64,000 bases of DNA from Sphingobium vermicomposti (lineage in GTDB: Bacteria > Pseudomonadota > Alphaproteobacteria > Sphingomonadales > Sphingomonadaceae), in assembly GCF_011762025.1 (NCBI RefSeq), contig NZ_JAASQR010000003.1, forward strand, positions 558,001 through 622,000, in the 5' to 3' direction. Both the position numbers and the translations under genes were made by a program. Numbering within the stretch: position 1 is the stretch's first letter; every line of letters begins with the position of its first letter. Below, one piece after another: positions 29,400 to 37,606 of this stretch. Below the pieces are notes generated by a model. The model worked only from the letters and a program-made list of their open reading frames with translations. It was not told the origin of the DNA and did not search any database.

Positions 29400-30514
29400 A
29401 TTCTTGCTCCATCGCGGTCCATGAGGCCGCGCAATATGCCTTCCCGGATACCCCGGTCGGCGACGCCCAGCCGTTCGGCGGGCCAGATGTCGAGGATGGA
29501 TTCCAGGATCGCGCATCCGGCGACCACCAGATCCGCTCGTTCGGTGCCGATGCAGGGCAGCTTTTGCCGTTCCGCCAGCGGCATCGTCGCCAGGCGGCTG
29601 GAAATGGCCCGCATCGATGCCGAAGGAACGATGAGCCCGTCAATCGCCTGCCGGTCGTAGCGAGGAAGGTTGAGGTGCAGACTGGCGAGCGTCGTCACCG
29701 TCCCCGACGTGCCGAGCAGCCGTACTGCCGAAGGCTGACGCGGCAGACGGCGCGCGAGCGGGGCAAAGGCATCGGCCACCCGCTCCCGCATCCGCGCATA
29801 GGCCTTCGCCCGCTCCGACGGATCGGCATGGTCGAACAGCTCACTCTCGGTCAGTGAAACCACGCCCCAGGGCGCGCTGACCCAGTCGACGATGTGGGGC
29901 ACGCCCGAACAATTGGCATCCACCAGCACCAGTTCGGTCGAACCGCCGCCTATGTCGAAGATCAACGCCGGGCCGTCCCCCGGCTCCAGCAGCACATGGC
30001 ATCCCATGACCGCCAGCCGCGCTTCTTCCTGCGCGCTGATGATGTCGAGCGCGATGCCCGTTTCCCGGTAAACGCGCTGGATGAAGTCCGCACCGTTGGA
30101 GGCGCGGCGGCAGGCTTCGGTGGCGACCGAGCGGGCCAGGGTGACATGACGGCGGCGCAGCTTGTCGCCGCAGATGGCCAGGGCCGAGATCGCGCGTTCA
30201 ATGGCTTCGTCGCTGATCCGACCCGTCGCGGCAAGACCTTCGCCCAGCCGCACAATCCGGGAAAAGGCATCGACTACGATGAACCCGTCCGACGACGGCT
30301 TGGCGATCAGCAGGCGACAATTATTGGTGCCAAGGTCGATTGCCGCATATGCCCGCCGACCCCGTGGCGGATGAGGCAATGCGCCCCGCTGCTTCAACGG
30401 GGGAGTAATGGCCGCAGCCTTGCTCCCATTAGCCGGGCCGGAACGGGCTTTTTTGCCCGAAACACCTCCGGCGGGACCGGAACTCTGCGGCAATGGGCGG
30501 CTGTGCTGCACCAT
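29396..30514 (-). CDS. Ppx/GppA-family exopolyphosphatase/pppGpp phosphatase
   Basis: About 372 residues. After a Pro/Lys-rich N-terminus of roughly 50 residues comes the actin-like ATPase fold signature Y-A-A-I-D-L-G-T-N-N-C-R-L-L-I. Later are the F-D-I-G-G-G-S-T-E-L-V phosphate loop and G-T-S-G-T-V-T-T. It lacks the long C-terminal HD-like domain of E. coli Ppx, so it matches the short form. ATG at 30514 is used; GTG at 30544 is an alternative. Translationally coupled to rlmE. Whether polyphosphate or pppGpp is the substrate cannot be told from sequence. Confidence 0.9.
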   Translation of the reverse strand: MVQHSRPLPQSSGPAGGVSGKKARSGPANGSKAAAITPPLKQRGALPHPPRGRRAYAAIDLGTNNCRLLIAKPSSDGFIVVDAFSRIVRLGEGLAATGRISDEAIERAISALAICGDKLRRRHVTLARSVATEACRRASNGADFIQRVYRETGIALDIISAQEEARLAVMGCHVLLEPGDGPALIFDIGGGSTELVLVDANCSGVPHIVDWVSAPWGVVSLTESELFDHADPSERAKAYARMRERVADAFAPLARRLPRQPSAVRLLGTSGTVTTLASLHLNLPRYDRQAIDGLIVPSASMRAISSRLATMPLAERQKLPCIGTERADLVVAGCAILESILDIWPAERLGVADRGIREGILRGLMDRDGARM

Positions 30515-30644
30515 GGCCGTATCTCTTCTCTTCTTCGCCGACACCGAAGGGTGCGGAACTTGGGGTCAAGACTATGCGGATGCGCGGCAAAGCGCAAGAC
30601 AGGGCCGGAAATCCAATCCGTTATGAGCGAAGCGGGCGAGCGCC

Positions 30645-31022
30645 TCAAAGCGGCAGCAGGGCAGCGACGATCCATCGTTCTTCCGCGCGTAGCACGCCCC
30701 ATGCGCGGGCGGCGGCGCGGCTGTCCATCGCCTCGACACCGATGTCCATCGCCTCAAGGTCGCGGACGAACTGCCGGGACGGTTGCGCCAGGCGGCCCCC
30801 GGTTCCAAGCAGCAGAAATTCAGGTCGGGGCTGGATGGCCAGCAGGTTGCCCAGCGTCGCCAGTGACAGCGCCTCCACGGCAGGGGCATCATCCCATGCC
30901 CATGCCGCTGTCGGGCTCAGCAGCAAGCCTGTCGGAAAAACATCATCCCTGACGCGAAAGCCGCGACCTAAAAAACCGGTGACGATCGGCCCCTGCCCCG
31001 TTTCATCCCGGCGCAGTTCGAT
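30645..31022 (-). CDS. Mth938-like domain protein with non-canonical start
   Basis: About 125 residues from IELRRDETGQGPIVTGF to the C-terminal L-R-A-E-E-R-W-I-V-A-A-L-L-P-L. The middle P-E-F-L-L-L-G-T-G and M-D-S-R-A-A-A-R-A-W pattern belongs to the Mth938/NDUFAF3 (DUF498) family. It follows secF, as in related genomes. The frame is open back to a stop at 31071-31073 but has no ATG, GTG or TTG before TTG at 30926, which would remove 32 conserved residues. I place the start at ATC 31022, nine bases after AAGGGG. CTG at 31058, overlapping the secF stop, is the alternative. Confidence 0.75.
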   Translation of the reverse strand: MELRRDETGQGPIVTGFLGRGFRVRDDVFPTGLLLSPTAAWAWDDAPAVEALSLATLGNLLAIQPRPEFLLLGTGGRLAQPSRQFVRDLEAMDIGVEAMDSRAAARAWGVLRAEERWIVAALLPL

Positions 31023-31054
31023 TCCGCTGCGCCCCTTTCCAGAGGTTGTGCCGT

Positions 31055-32041
31055 TCAGGGCCTTGCCCCGTCATCGCGCGGCCCCACGCGTTCCGCCTGG
31101 GCGGCAAGGCCGGACTTGCCGCCCTTGCGTTCCCCCATTTGCGGGGTCAGTCCCAGCGTGATCAGCAGCGAAGACGACACATAGACCGACGAATAGGTGC
31201 CAACGATGATGCCCAGCATCATGGCGGCGGTGAAGCCACGCAGCACATGGCCGCCAAACAGCAGCAGCGCGCCCAGCGCCAGCATGATGGTCACCGATGT
31301 CATGACCGTGCGCGGCAGTGTTTCGTTGACGGACAGGTCGATCAGAGACTTCATGTCCATCTTGCGATATTTGCGCATATTCTCGCGGATGCGGTCGTCG
31401 ATCACCATCTTGTCGTTGATCGAATAGCCCACGATGGTGAGCACGGCGGCAACGATGTTGAGGTCGAATTCCAGCTGGGTAACGGCGAAAAAGCCAAGCG
31501 CCATCAGCACGTCATGCATGATGGCGACAAAGGTCGAAACGCCGAACTGCCATTCGTACCGAAACCAGGAAAACACCGCGATGCCGATCACGGCGAGCAT
31601 GACGGCCAGAACGCCATTGCGGATCAGCTCGCCCGACACCTTGCCCGACACCGTATCATAGCGGGAAAAGGTGACGCCGGGGAACTGCGCGCTCATCGCA
31701 TTGCGCGCCTTTTCAACGACCGCATTGGCTGCGCCCGCGCCGCCCTGTTCAGGAAGCGGCAGGCGGATCTGCACCGTCCGGGGATCGCCAAATTGCTGCA
31801 GGGAGCCATCGCCAACGCCGAGCCGGTCGATCGTGCTGCGGACCTGGTCCAGCTTTGGCGGCTGGTCGAACTTCGCCTCGATCATCAGGCCGCCGACAAA
31901 ATCGACGCCCAGGTTCAGCCCGCGATATGCGGTCGCGCCAACGGCCAGCACGGTCAGCAGCGCAGTCAGGGCAAAGGCCCAGTGGCGCAGCTTCACAAAG
32001 CCGATATTGGTATTGTCAGGGACGAGCTTCAGAAGTTTCAT
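31055..32041 (-). CDS. secF: Protein translocase subunit SecF
   Basis: A 328-residue membrane protein with six predicted helices and the family landmarks G-V-D-F-V-G-G near residue 50, V-G-Y-S-I-N-D-K-M-V-I-D-D-R-I-R-E-N and R-T-V-M-T-S. With SecD it uses the proton gradient to help pull exported proteins across the inner membrane. 21 bases separate it from secD in the yajC-secD-secF operon. Confidence 0.98.
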   Translation of the reverse strand: MKLLKLVPDNTNIGFVKLRHWAFALTALLTVLAVGATAYRGLNLGVDFVGGLMIEAKFDQPPKLDQVRSTIDRLGVGDGSLQQFGDPRTVQIRLPLPEQGGAGAANAVVEKARNAMSAQFPGVTFSRYDTVSGKVSGELIRNGVLAVMLAVIGIAVFSWFRYEWQFGVSTFVAIMHDVLMALGFFAVTQLEFDLNIVAAVLTIVGYSINDKMVIDDRIRENMRKYRKMDMKSLIDLSVNETLPRTVMTSVTIMLALGALLLFGGHVLRGFTAAMMLGIIVGTYSSVYVSSSLLITLGLTPQMGERKGGKSGLAAQAERVGPRDDGARP

Positions 32042-32062
32042 GGGTCTTTTCTCCCGGCCCCT

Positions 32063-33661
32063 TTAGATGTGGATCTCGGTCGGGCGCTTGGCACGAAGCC
32101 AGCGCGCGGCGAGCAGGCGGGTGAAGGTAACAGCGGTGAACACGCTGGTAGCAATGCCGATCAGCAGCACGATGGCAAAGCCCTTGACCGGGCCGGAACC
32201 CAGCGCGAGCATGATCCCGCCAGCGATGGCGTGGGTGACGTTGGCTTCGAAAATCGTGCGGCTGGCTTCCTTGTAGCCGAACTCGATAGCCTGCACGACA
32301 CCTCGTCCGCGCCGCCGCTCTTCGCGGATACGTTCGTAAATGAGCACGTTGGCATCGACCGCCGTGCCGATCGTCAGCACAAAACCCGCGATGCCGGGTA
32401 GCGTCAGCGTCGCGCCCAGCATCCCCATCACGCCCAATATGACCAGCACGTTGATGGTGACGGCCAGGTTCGCGTAAATGCCGAAACGGCCATAGCTGAC
32501 GAACATGAAGGCAGCGACAGCGACGACCGCGATCAGGGAGGCGAGCAGGCCCGCGCGGATCGAGTCAGCGCCCAGCTGTGGTCCGACGGTGCGTTCCTCC
32601 ACCACCGTCAGCGCGACGGGCAGCTTGCCCGAACGCAGCGCGATGGCCAGCTGGTTGGCGCTTTCCACGGTGAAATTGCCGCTGATCTGTGCGGAACCGC
32701 CCAGGATCGGCTCATTGATATTGGGTGCCGACAGCACCTTGCCATCCAGGATGATGGCGAAGGGGCGGTTGACATTCTGCGACGTGACCTGTCCGAATTT
32801 CCTGCCACCCGACCCGTTGAAACGGATGTTGACGATCGCCTGGTTATTCTGGTCAAAACCCTGGGTCGCATCGGTCAGTTCTTCGCCCGACACCATGACC
32901 TGCCGCTTGACCGCAATCACCGGCACGCCCGACGGATTGTCGGGATAGGGCAGCACTTCGCTGCCGACCGGTGCGCGGCCTTGCACGGCTTCGGACGGGT
33001 TGGCGGTGGTATCGACCAGCTTGAATTCCAGCTTGGCGGTCTGGCCCAGCAAATCCTTCAGCGCCTTGGGGTCTTGAAGCCCCGGCACCTGCACGACAAT
33101 CCGGTTGCTGCCCTGCTGCTGGATAGTGGGCTCACGCGTGCCCATCTCGTCGATCCGCTTGCGGATGACTTCGGTCGCGACTTCCATCGCGCCCTTGACG
33201 GCATTGTCGATGCCGGCATCAGTCGGCGTGATGACGATGGTGGAGCTGTTCACCACCTCGACATTGAAGTCACGCTGCCCGGTCAGCCCCGCGCCCTGCG
33301 TCAATGGCCTGATACGCTCGACTGCGGCATCCACCTGCGCCGGGTTGCGCACCATGAAGCTCAGCTTGCCGTCGCGGCTGGAAATATCGCCGATCGCGAT
33401 GCGTTCCCCGCCCCGCCGCAATTCGGTGCGGACCTGCTCCTCCATATTGGTGAGGCGCTGCCTGGCGACATCCTGGGTCGACGCTTCCAGCAGCAGGTGA
33501 CTGCCGCCCGACAGGTCGAGACCCAGATTGACGCGCGTCTGCAGCGACTGAGGCAGTTTTTGCACCACATTGTCGGGCAGGAAGCTGGGCACGGCACACA
33601 GGATGCCGATGAGCAAAGGCAACAGGATCCCGGCAACGGCCCAGCGCGAGAAATTCAGCAT
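32063..33661 (-). CDS. secD: Protein translocase subunit SecD
   Basis: A 532-residue protein: an N-terminal helix, then D-L-S-G-G-S-H-L-L-L-E, a large periplasmic domain (about 60-350), and five C-terminal helices. The conserved G-T-A-V-D-A-N-V-L-I-Y-E-R-I-R-E-E segment is present. It is shorter than E. coli SecD (615), as is normal for alphaproteobacteria. It lies seven bases after yajC. Confidence 0.98.
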   Translation of the reverse strand: MLNFSRWAVAGILLPLLIGILCAVPSFLPDNVVQKLPQSLQTRVNLGLDLSGGSHLLLEASTQDVARQRLTNMEEQVRTELRRGGERIAIGDISSRDGKLSFMVRNPAQVDAAVERIRPLTQGAGLTGQRDFNVEVVNSSTIVITPTDAGIDNAVKGAMEVATEVIRKRIDEMGTREPTIQQQGSNRIVVQVPGLQDPKALKDLLGQTAKLEFKLVDTTANPSEAVQGRAPVGSEVLPYPDNPSGVPVIAVKRQVMVSGEELTDATQGFDQNNQAIVNIRFNGSGGRKFGQVTSQNVNRPFAIILDGKVLSAPNINEPILGGSAQISGNFTVESANQLAIALRSGKLPVALTVVEERTVGPQLGADSIRAGLLASLIAVVAVAAFMFVSYGRFGIYANLAVTINVLVILGVMGMLGATLTLPGIAGFVLTIGTAVDANVLIYERIREERRRGRGVVQAIEFGYKEASRTIFEANVTHAIAGGIMLALGSGPVKGFAIVLLIGIATSVFTAVTFTRLLAARWLRAKRPTEIHI

Positions 33662-33668
33662 CGTGGGT

Positions 33669-34004
33669 TCAGTCGTTCGCGGGTTTGGCGGTGGCGGGAT
33701 TGACCACGTCGGTCAGCGTCGACTTCACCGCCTTCACTTTCATGCCCGGCGCGAGTTCAACGTCGCAATAGATTTCGTCCACCCGGACCACCTTGCCGAC
33801 CAGGCCACCACCGGTCACGACCTGATCGCCCTTTTTCACCGCATCGATCTTGGTCTTGTGATCTTTCATCCGCTTTTGCTGCGGACGGATCAGCAGGAAA
33901 TAGAAGACGACGAAGATCAGGACGAGCGGGGCGACCTGCACCAGCATGGAAGCGCCCGACGATGGTTCGCCCGCGGTCTGGGCAAAGGCTGGGGATATGA
34001 ACAT
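33669..34004 (-). CDS. yajC: Preprotein translocase subunit YajC
   Basis: A 111-residue protein: a short N-terminal segment, one membrane helix at about 25-43 (L-V-F-Y-F-L-L-I-R-P-Q-Q-K-R-M-K signature at its end), then a cytoplasmic KOW-like domain with G-D-Q-V-V-T-G-G-G-L-V-G-K-V. YajC associates with SecDF. It is first gene of the operon, divergent from tRNA-Pro. Confidence 0.97.
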   Translation of the reverse strand: MFISPAFAQTAGEPSSGASMLVQVAPLVLIFVVFYFLLIRPQQKRMKDHKTKIDAVKKGDQVVTGGGLVGKVVRVDEIYCDVELAPGMKVKAVKSTLTDVVNPATAKPAND

Positions 34005-34193
34005 GGTGGGACTTTCGCCTTATTGTCTTGTCCAGCCGTGAATGCGCATGACGCGCCCACGGATCAAGGGCGGGCGGCTAACACAGATGCGGCTTTGGAG
34101 GCAACATGATTAGGGATTGCGCGGCGAGGCAAAAAGGCTTCGCTCAAGCCCTTGCATGTTGTTCGACATGCTTCTATGTGCCGCCCCTCCGGT

Positions 34194-34270
34194 CGGGACG
34201 TAGCGCAGCCTGGTAGCGCATCACACTGGGGGTGTGGGGGTCGGAGGTTCGAATCCTCTCGTCCCGACCA
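34194..34270 (+). tRNA. tRNA-Pro (anticodon GGG)
   Basis: 77 bases including an encoded CCA. The acceptor stem CGGGACG pairs with CGTCCCG (34260-34266), D stem GCGC/GCGC, anticodon stem TCACA/TGTGG with loop CTGGGGG (anticodon at 34228-34230), and T stem GGAGG/CCTCT with loop TTCGAAT. A weak GAAGC/GCTTC hairpin followed by TTTTCC at 34280-34305 may be its terminator. Confidence 0.97.
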
Positions 34271-34418
34271 AATCATGCAGAAGCCGCAAGCGCGCTTCGC
34301 TTTTCCTCATATTTCATCATCTTTCCACGCCCACCTTGCGGCGCGGAAAGTTTTTGCTGTCCTACAACGAACCAAATGGGATAACTGATTCGCCTTCAAC
34401 GACAGGGAAGGCGGATCG

Positions 34419-34958
34419 ATGGACATTTCGGTATTGATCGATGAAGTGATTGCGCGTGAAGGTGGTTATAGCGACCACCCCGCGGATCGCGGTGGGCCGA
34501 CGCATTTTGGCATTACCCAGGCGGTGGCGCGCGCCAATGGCTATTCGGGACATATGAAAGCGCTTCCCCGACCCATGGCGGAGGCAATCTATCGGCAGCT
34601 ATATTGGGAATCGCCTGGCTACGGCTTTGTCGCAGAGATCGCCCCTCTGATCGCCGCCGAATTGTTCGATACAGGCGTGAATATGGGCACCGCCACCGCA
34701 ACGGGATTTCTGCAACGCGCACTGAACGCGCTTAACCGGAATCAGAAGGACTATCCCGACCTGAAAGTCGACCGGGCGGTGGGTGCCAAGACGCTTGCGG
34801 CGCTGGGAGCCTTTATGAGGCTGCGGGGAAAACAGGGCGAAGCGGTGTTGCTCAAGGCCACGGAAGCACTGCAGGGTGAGCGATATCTGTCGCTGGCAGA
34901 AAGTCGCCCTGCGAACGAAGCCTTCCTCTACGGCTGGTTAGCAAACCGTATCGGTTAA
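34419..34958 (+). CDS. GH108 endolysin (N-acetylmuramidase), gene-transfer-agent/phage type
   Basis: A 179-residue protein. The N-terminal glycoside hydrolase 108 domain has the EGGY motif (catalytic Glu14), then D-R-G-G-P-T-H-F-G-I-T and Y-W-x-S-P-G-Y. A C-terminal peptidoglycan-binding-3-like region follows (residues about 90-175). No signal peptide, so release to the periplasm would need a holin, and a holin-like gene follows 12 bases later. A similar endolysin-holin pair, away from the structural genes, releases the Rhodobacter gene transfer agent. GC content resembles neighbouring genes. Confidence 0.88.
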   Translation: MDISVLIDEVIAREGGYSDHPADRGGPTHFGITQAVARANGYSGHMKALPRPMAEAIYRQLYWESPGYGFVAEIAPLIAAELFDTGVNMGTATATGFLQRALNALNRNQKDYPDLKVDRAVGAKTLAALGAFMRLRGKQGEAVLLKATEALQGERYLSLAESRPANEAFLYGWLANRIG

Positions 34959-34970
34959 GGAGGCGAGTCG

Positions 34971-35243
34971 ATGGCCATATTGAAACGGCGGATCGCACCG
35001 CCGGACCCTTGGACTAGCCGTGCCCGGCCCGCCTTTCTCTACGTCATGTACGGGTTGCTGTTGTGGTCGGTGCCGCTGGGGTTGATCGGCGGCGCAAGGC
35101 CCGATGTGGCGCAGGCGATCATTGGGGCGATGCAGGCCTATTTCAACGCCCTGCCCGAACCGCTCTACGCTTTGTTCGGAACGGGGTATCTGGGCTACAC
35201 GGCTGCCCGCGCATGGGGGAAATCGAAGGGCGCGGAGCGATAG
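34971..35243 (+). CDS. 3-TM holin-like protein (gene-transfer-agent release type)
   Basis: A 90-residue protein with an N-terminal P-D-P-W-T-S-R-A-R-P-A-F-L-Y motif followed by hydrophobic segments at about 23-40 and 45-60, and another at about 66-80 (L-F-G-T-G-Y-L-G-Y-T). It ends in a short basic tail (KSKGAER). This layout matches the three-helix holins linked to gene transfer agents. Start ATG at 34971 is preceded by AAGGAGG, a strong ribosome site. It would form the membrane lesion that lets the upstream endolysin through. Confidence 0.8.
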   Translation: MAILKRRIAPPDPWTSRARPAFLYVMYGLLLWSVPLGLIGGARPDVAQAIIGAMQAYFNALPEPLYALFGTGYLGYTAARAWGKSKGAER

Positions 35244-35311
35244 GAAGTGGCGCGCAGAAACGATGGCGCGCGGAAGGCCTAGCGACGCCGAATACCCCTG
35301 ACACATGAGAG

Positions 35312-35342
35312 GGGCCGTCGGGGCAGATGATCCCGACGGCCC
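35312..35342 (+). terminator. Perfect hairpin after the holin-like gene
   Basis: GGGCCGTCGGG and CCCGACGGCCC form an 11-base perfect stem with a nine-base loop, 69 bases past the holin-like stop. It is followed by ATCATTGAC, not a true T-run. So it may be a weak terminator or an mRNA-stabilising end. Confidence 0.55.
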
Positions 35343-35757
35343 ATCATTGACATGGTCAGCGGCCGGAAGTGCCGCCCAGGGAAACGGTGTTCGCGCTATT
35401 TTTGACGAGCTGGCGACATCCTCACGGACATCACAGGGCGACCCAAAGCATGCTCATCTAAAATCGACACAGATGGTGTCGCTCAGCGGCGCGTTTCCCG
35501 AAGGGACTTGACCGACCTCACTGCTGAACCATGAGACATCGGATCACCTCCTTTCGCTTGTTAAAGCCCGCGCGACCCGGCTTTACTCGACCTTTGCACC
35601 TGGCCACGAACAGGACTGTGAATCAGATGAGGCGCACGATCAAGACTTGTAATATTCTTTTTTCGAATCATACTTGCGCGTCCGCTGATCAAGCTGATTT
35701 GGTGCCATCATGGCGCAATGGGCACAAGATGTGCCATCAGGGGCTGAATTCTGGCCT
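35343..35757. other. 415-base gap with lower GC than its surroundings
   Basis: No gene of ordinary size is convincing. The gap contains a very short minus-strand ORF with a near-ideal ribosome site (35483-35555, listed separately). It also has an AT-rich stretch at 35646-35665, and two copies of GTGCCATCA near 35701 and 35730, the first inside a small palindrome around GCCATCATGGC. Confidence 0.6.
35465..35555 (-). CDS. 18-codon ORF with extended Shine-Dalgarno and hairpin end
   Basis: On the minus strand, GAAAGGAGGTGATCC (35541-35555) matches the anti-sense of the 16S rRNA 3' end over about 14-15 bases. The ATG follows at 35539, with two bases between. The frame encodes MSHGSAVRSVKSLRETRR and stops at 35483. 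Two bases later CGACAC/GTGTCG (35465-35481) forms a hairpin followed by ATTTTAG. Basic peptide, function unknown. It may instead be a small RNA: the plus strand copies the anti-Shine-Dalgarno sequence. Not an established gene. Confidence 0.4.
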
Positions 35758-36291
35758 TTAGCGGCGACAATCCTCGATCACGCGGCTCACTTCCGCCCAG
35801 GCCGGCAGTATCAGCATGTCCACCCCTTGAGCCTCTAACGCGAAATGGCCGCGACTATAGGCGATCTGGTCCAACGTCGCGTCGGTGGCGGTTCGCGTCG
35901 CGACGACCGCTGTCGGCGTAGCGGCTGCAGGCCAGTTGGTCGCACCATAGCTGGTCCGCACAGTCAATAAGCCCTTACCGGCCCCGGCGCGGGCGACGCT
36001 GACCTGGCGCGCCGCAACATTGCAACGCATCGTCACCAATGCGGCGGTGCCTGGCGCACCAAAGGATGCGACCGACCCGGTGCTTTCTGCCCGATAGGTC
36101 CAGTTGCCGGGCGTCGTCGGGCGATATTGCCATTCGACCGGCGCAGCGGGCGGCGGGGCGGGCGCTGGCGCTGGCACTGGTGCAGGGCGCTGCGACGGCG
36201 CCGGAGAGGTCGGCTGATCGGGCGCTCCCACGCATGAAGCGAGCAGGAGCGTCAGGGACGCGAACGTGGCGGTGGTCACATAAGAGCGCAT
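35758..36291 (-). CDS. Proline-rich hypothetical lipoprotein
   Basis: A 177-residue protein starting MRSYVTTATFASLTLLLASC (lipobox LASC, Cys20). A Pro/Ala-rich linker (about 28-52) is followed by a globular domain of about 120 residues. That domain has W-T-Y-R-A-E near its start, a Cys in T-M-R-C-N-V, and a C-terminal V-S-R-V-I-E-D-C-R-R. The two cysteines may pair. ATG at 36291 is preceded by GGGAGGGGA, so it is chosen over longer in-frame starts. I do not recognise a named family. Confidence 0.7.
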   Translation of the reverse strand: MRSYVTTATFASLTLLLASCVGAPDQPTSPAPSQRPAPVPAPAPAPPPAAPVEWQYRPTTPGNWTYRAESTGSVASFGAPGTAALVTMRCNVAARQVSVARAGAGKGLLTVRTSYGATNWPAAATPTAVVATRTATDATLDQIAYSRGHFALEAQGVDMLILPAWAEVSRVIEDCRR

Positions 36292-36445
36292 TCCCCTCCC
36301 ATGCCCGATGGCGACCCCGCGCTTCAACCCGAAAAGGCACGAAACCTCTCGCTGATCAGGAATCATGACCGACGCGCCACCCTTCCCCCGCGCGACCAAC
36401 CTATGACTTCAGCTGATTTTCAGGCCTGTTTCCGCAGCCCAAAAG

Positions 36446-36474
36446 TTGACAGCATCGGGGCGAATCGCTAGGGC
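36446..36474 (+). promoter_or_regulatory. Predicted promoter of the alpha operon
   Basis: A consensus -35 box TTGACA (36446-36451), a 17-base spacer, and a weak -10 TAGGGC (36469-36474), about 165 bases before rpsM. It is the best promoter-like match in the 348-base gap (36292-36639), which otherwise holds no gene. A second -10-like TATAGG at 36574-36579 lacks a good -35. Confidence 0.5.
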
Positions 36475-36639
36475 GCAGCCTATCCCGGACACGCTGGTGA
36501 GCGGCAGTGCATGGCACTGGCCGTCTTTTTTGCGTCTCGGGGTCTATCGAATCGGCCGATCTCTCTATAGGGGTCTCGGCCCGGACGCTTTGAGATGGGA
36601 CGGCGCCAACCGCCCCGTGGAGCAGGAGAACAGATTACC

Positions 36640-37008
36640 ATGGCACGTATCGCGGGTGTTAACATCCCGACCAACAAGCGCGTGATCATCGCGCTCACCT
36701 ACATTCACGGCATCGGCCGCAAGACCGCCGTCGACATCGCTGACAAGCTGGGCATCGACCAGAGCCGCCGGGTCCAGGACCTGTCGGACGCCGAAGTGCT
36801 GCAGATCCGCGAGACCATCGACGCCGACCTGACGGTCGAAGGCGACCTGCGCCGCGAAACCGCGATGAACATCAAGCGCCTGATGGATCTGGCCTGCTAT
36901 CGCGGCCTGCGCCATCGTAAGGGGCTGCCGGTTCGCGGTCAGCGCACGCACACCAATGCGCGCACCCGCAAGGGTAAGGCCAAGCCGATCGCCGGCAAGA
37001 AGAAGTAA
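36640..37008 (+). CDS. rpsM: 30S ribosomal protein S13 (uS13)
   Basis: A 122-residue protein starting [26 protein letters not shown]. It has the C-terminal signature [18 protein letters not shown] and a basic tail [11 protein letters not shown]13 bridges the subunits from the 30S head. It is first gene of the alpha operon. ATG at 36640 follows GGAGAACAG. rpmJ, often just upstream, is absent here. Confidence 0.97.
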   Translation: MARIAGVNIPTNKRVIIALTYIHGIGRKTAVDIADKLGIDQSRRVQDLSDAEVLQIRETIDADLTVEGDLRRETAMNIKRLMDLACYRGLRHRKGLPVRGQRTHTNARTRKGKAKPIAGKKK

Positions 37009-37096
37009 TTCGTCCGGGGACGGATTACTCCACCGGAGGCAGCTTATTTTGGGCGAAGCTCCGGTCTCAAGAAGATTTTTGTAGGAAGAGCAGAAA

Positions 37097-37486
37097 ATGG
37101 CACGCGAACCCCAGCGCATTAAGCGGCGCGAGCGCAAGAACATCTCGGCCGGCGTCGCACACGTTAACGCCAGCTTCAACAACACCATGGTCACCATCAC
37201 CGACGCCCAGGGCAATGCAATCAGCTGGTCTTCGGCCGGCATGATGGGCTTCAAGGGCAGCCGCAAGTCGACCCCTTACGCCGCGCAGGTCTGCGCCGAA
37301 GACGCTGGCCGCAAGGCCGCCGATCATGGTGTGCGTACGCTGGAAGTCGAAGTGAAGGGCCCCGGTTCGGGCCGTGAATCGGCGCTGCGCGCACTGCAGG
37401 CCGTCGGCTTTCACATTACCTCGATCCGCGACGTGACGCCCATTCCACACAATGGCGTCCGTCCTTCAAAGCGCCGCCGCGTCTAA
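37097..37486 (+). CDS. rpsK: 30S ribosomal protein S11 (uS11)
   Basis: A 129-residue protein with the signature [14 protein letters not shown] and the C-terminal [19 protein letters not shown]11 forms part of the platform near the mRNA exit. An ACCGGAG/CTCCGGT hairpin sits in the 88-base gap after rpsM. Confidence 0.97.
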   Translation: MAREPQRIKRRERKNISAGVAHVNASFNNTMVTITDAQGNAISWSSAGMMGFKGSRKSTPYAAQVCAEDAGRKAADHGVRTLEVEVKGPGSGRESALRALQAVGFHITSIRDVTPIPHNGVRPSKRRRV

Positions 37487-37506
37487 TTCGACGCGAGGCT
37501 TGTTGG

Positions 37507-37528
37507 CGGGCGGCGGACGCGCCGCCCG
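37507..37528 (+). other. Hairpin between rpsK and rpoA
   Basis: CGGGCGGCG and CGCCGCCCG form a perfect nine-base stem with a GACG loop in the 120-base gap between rpsK and rpoA. No T-run follows it, so read-through to rpoA is expected. It could modulate expression or mRNA stability. Confidence 0.5.
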
Positions 37529-37606
37529 TTCACCCATTTGCATCGGCCGAACGTCCTGTCTGGGTCCAGGATTTAAGCGTTTCGGCCTCATCCCCAGGGG
37601 AAATAC

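Noticed and set aside
35305-35511. Possible 68-codon gene after the holin
   Set aside because: It begins inside the 11-base hairpin region, has no ribosome site, and the translation has no recognisable features.
34194-35757. A prophage or genomic island integrated at tRNA-Pro
   Set aside because: No integrase is present, and I found no repeat of the tRNA 3' end downstream (only a trivial TCCCGAC match near 35331). The lysis pair has base composition like its neighbours.
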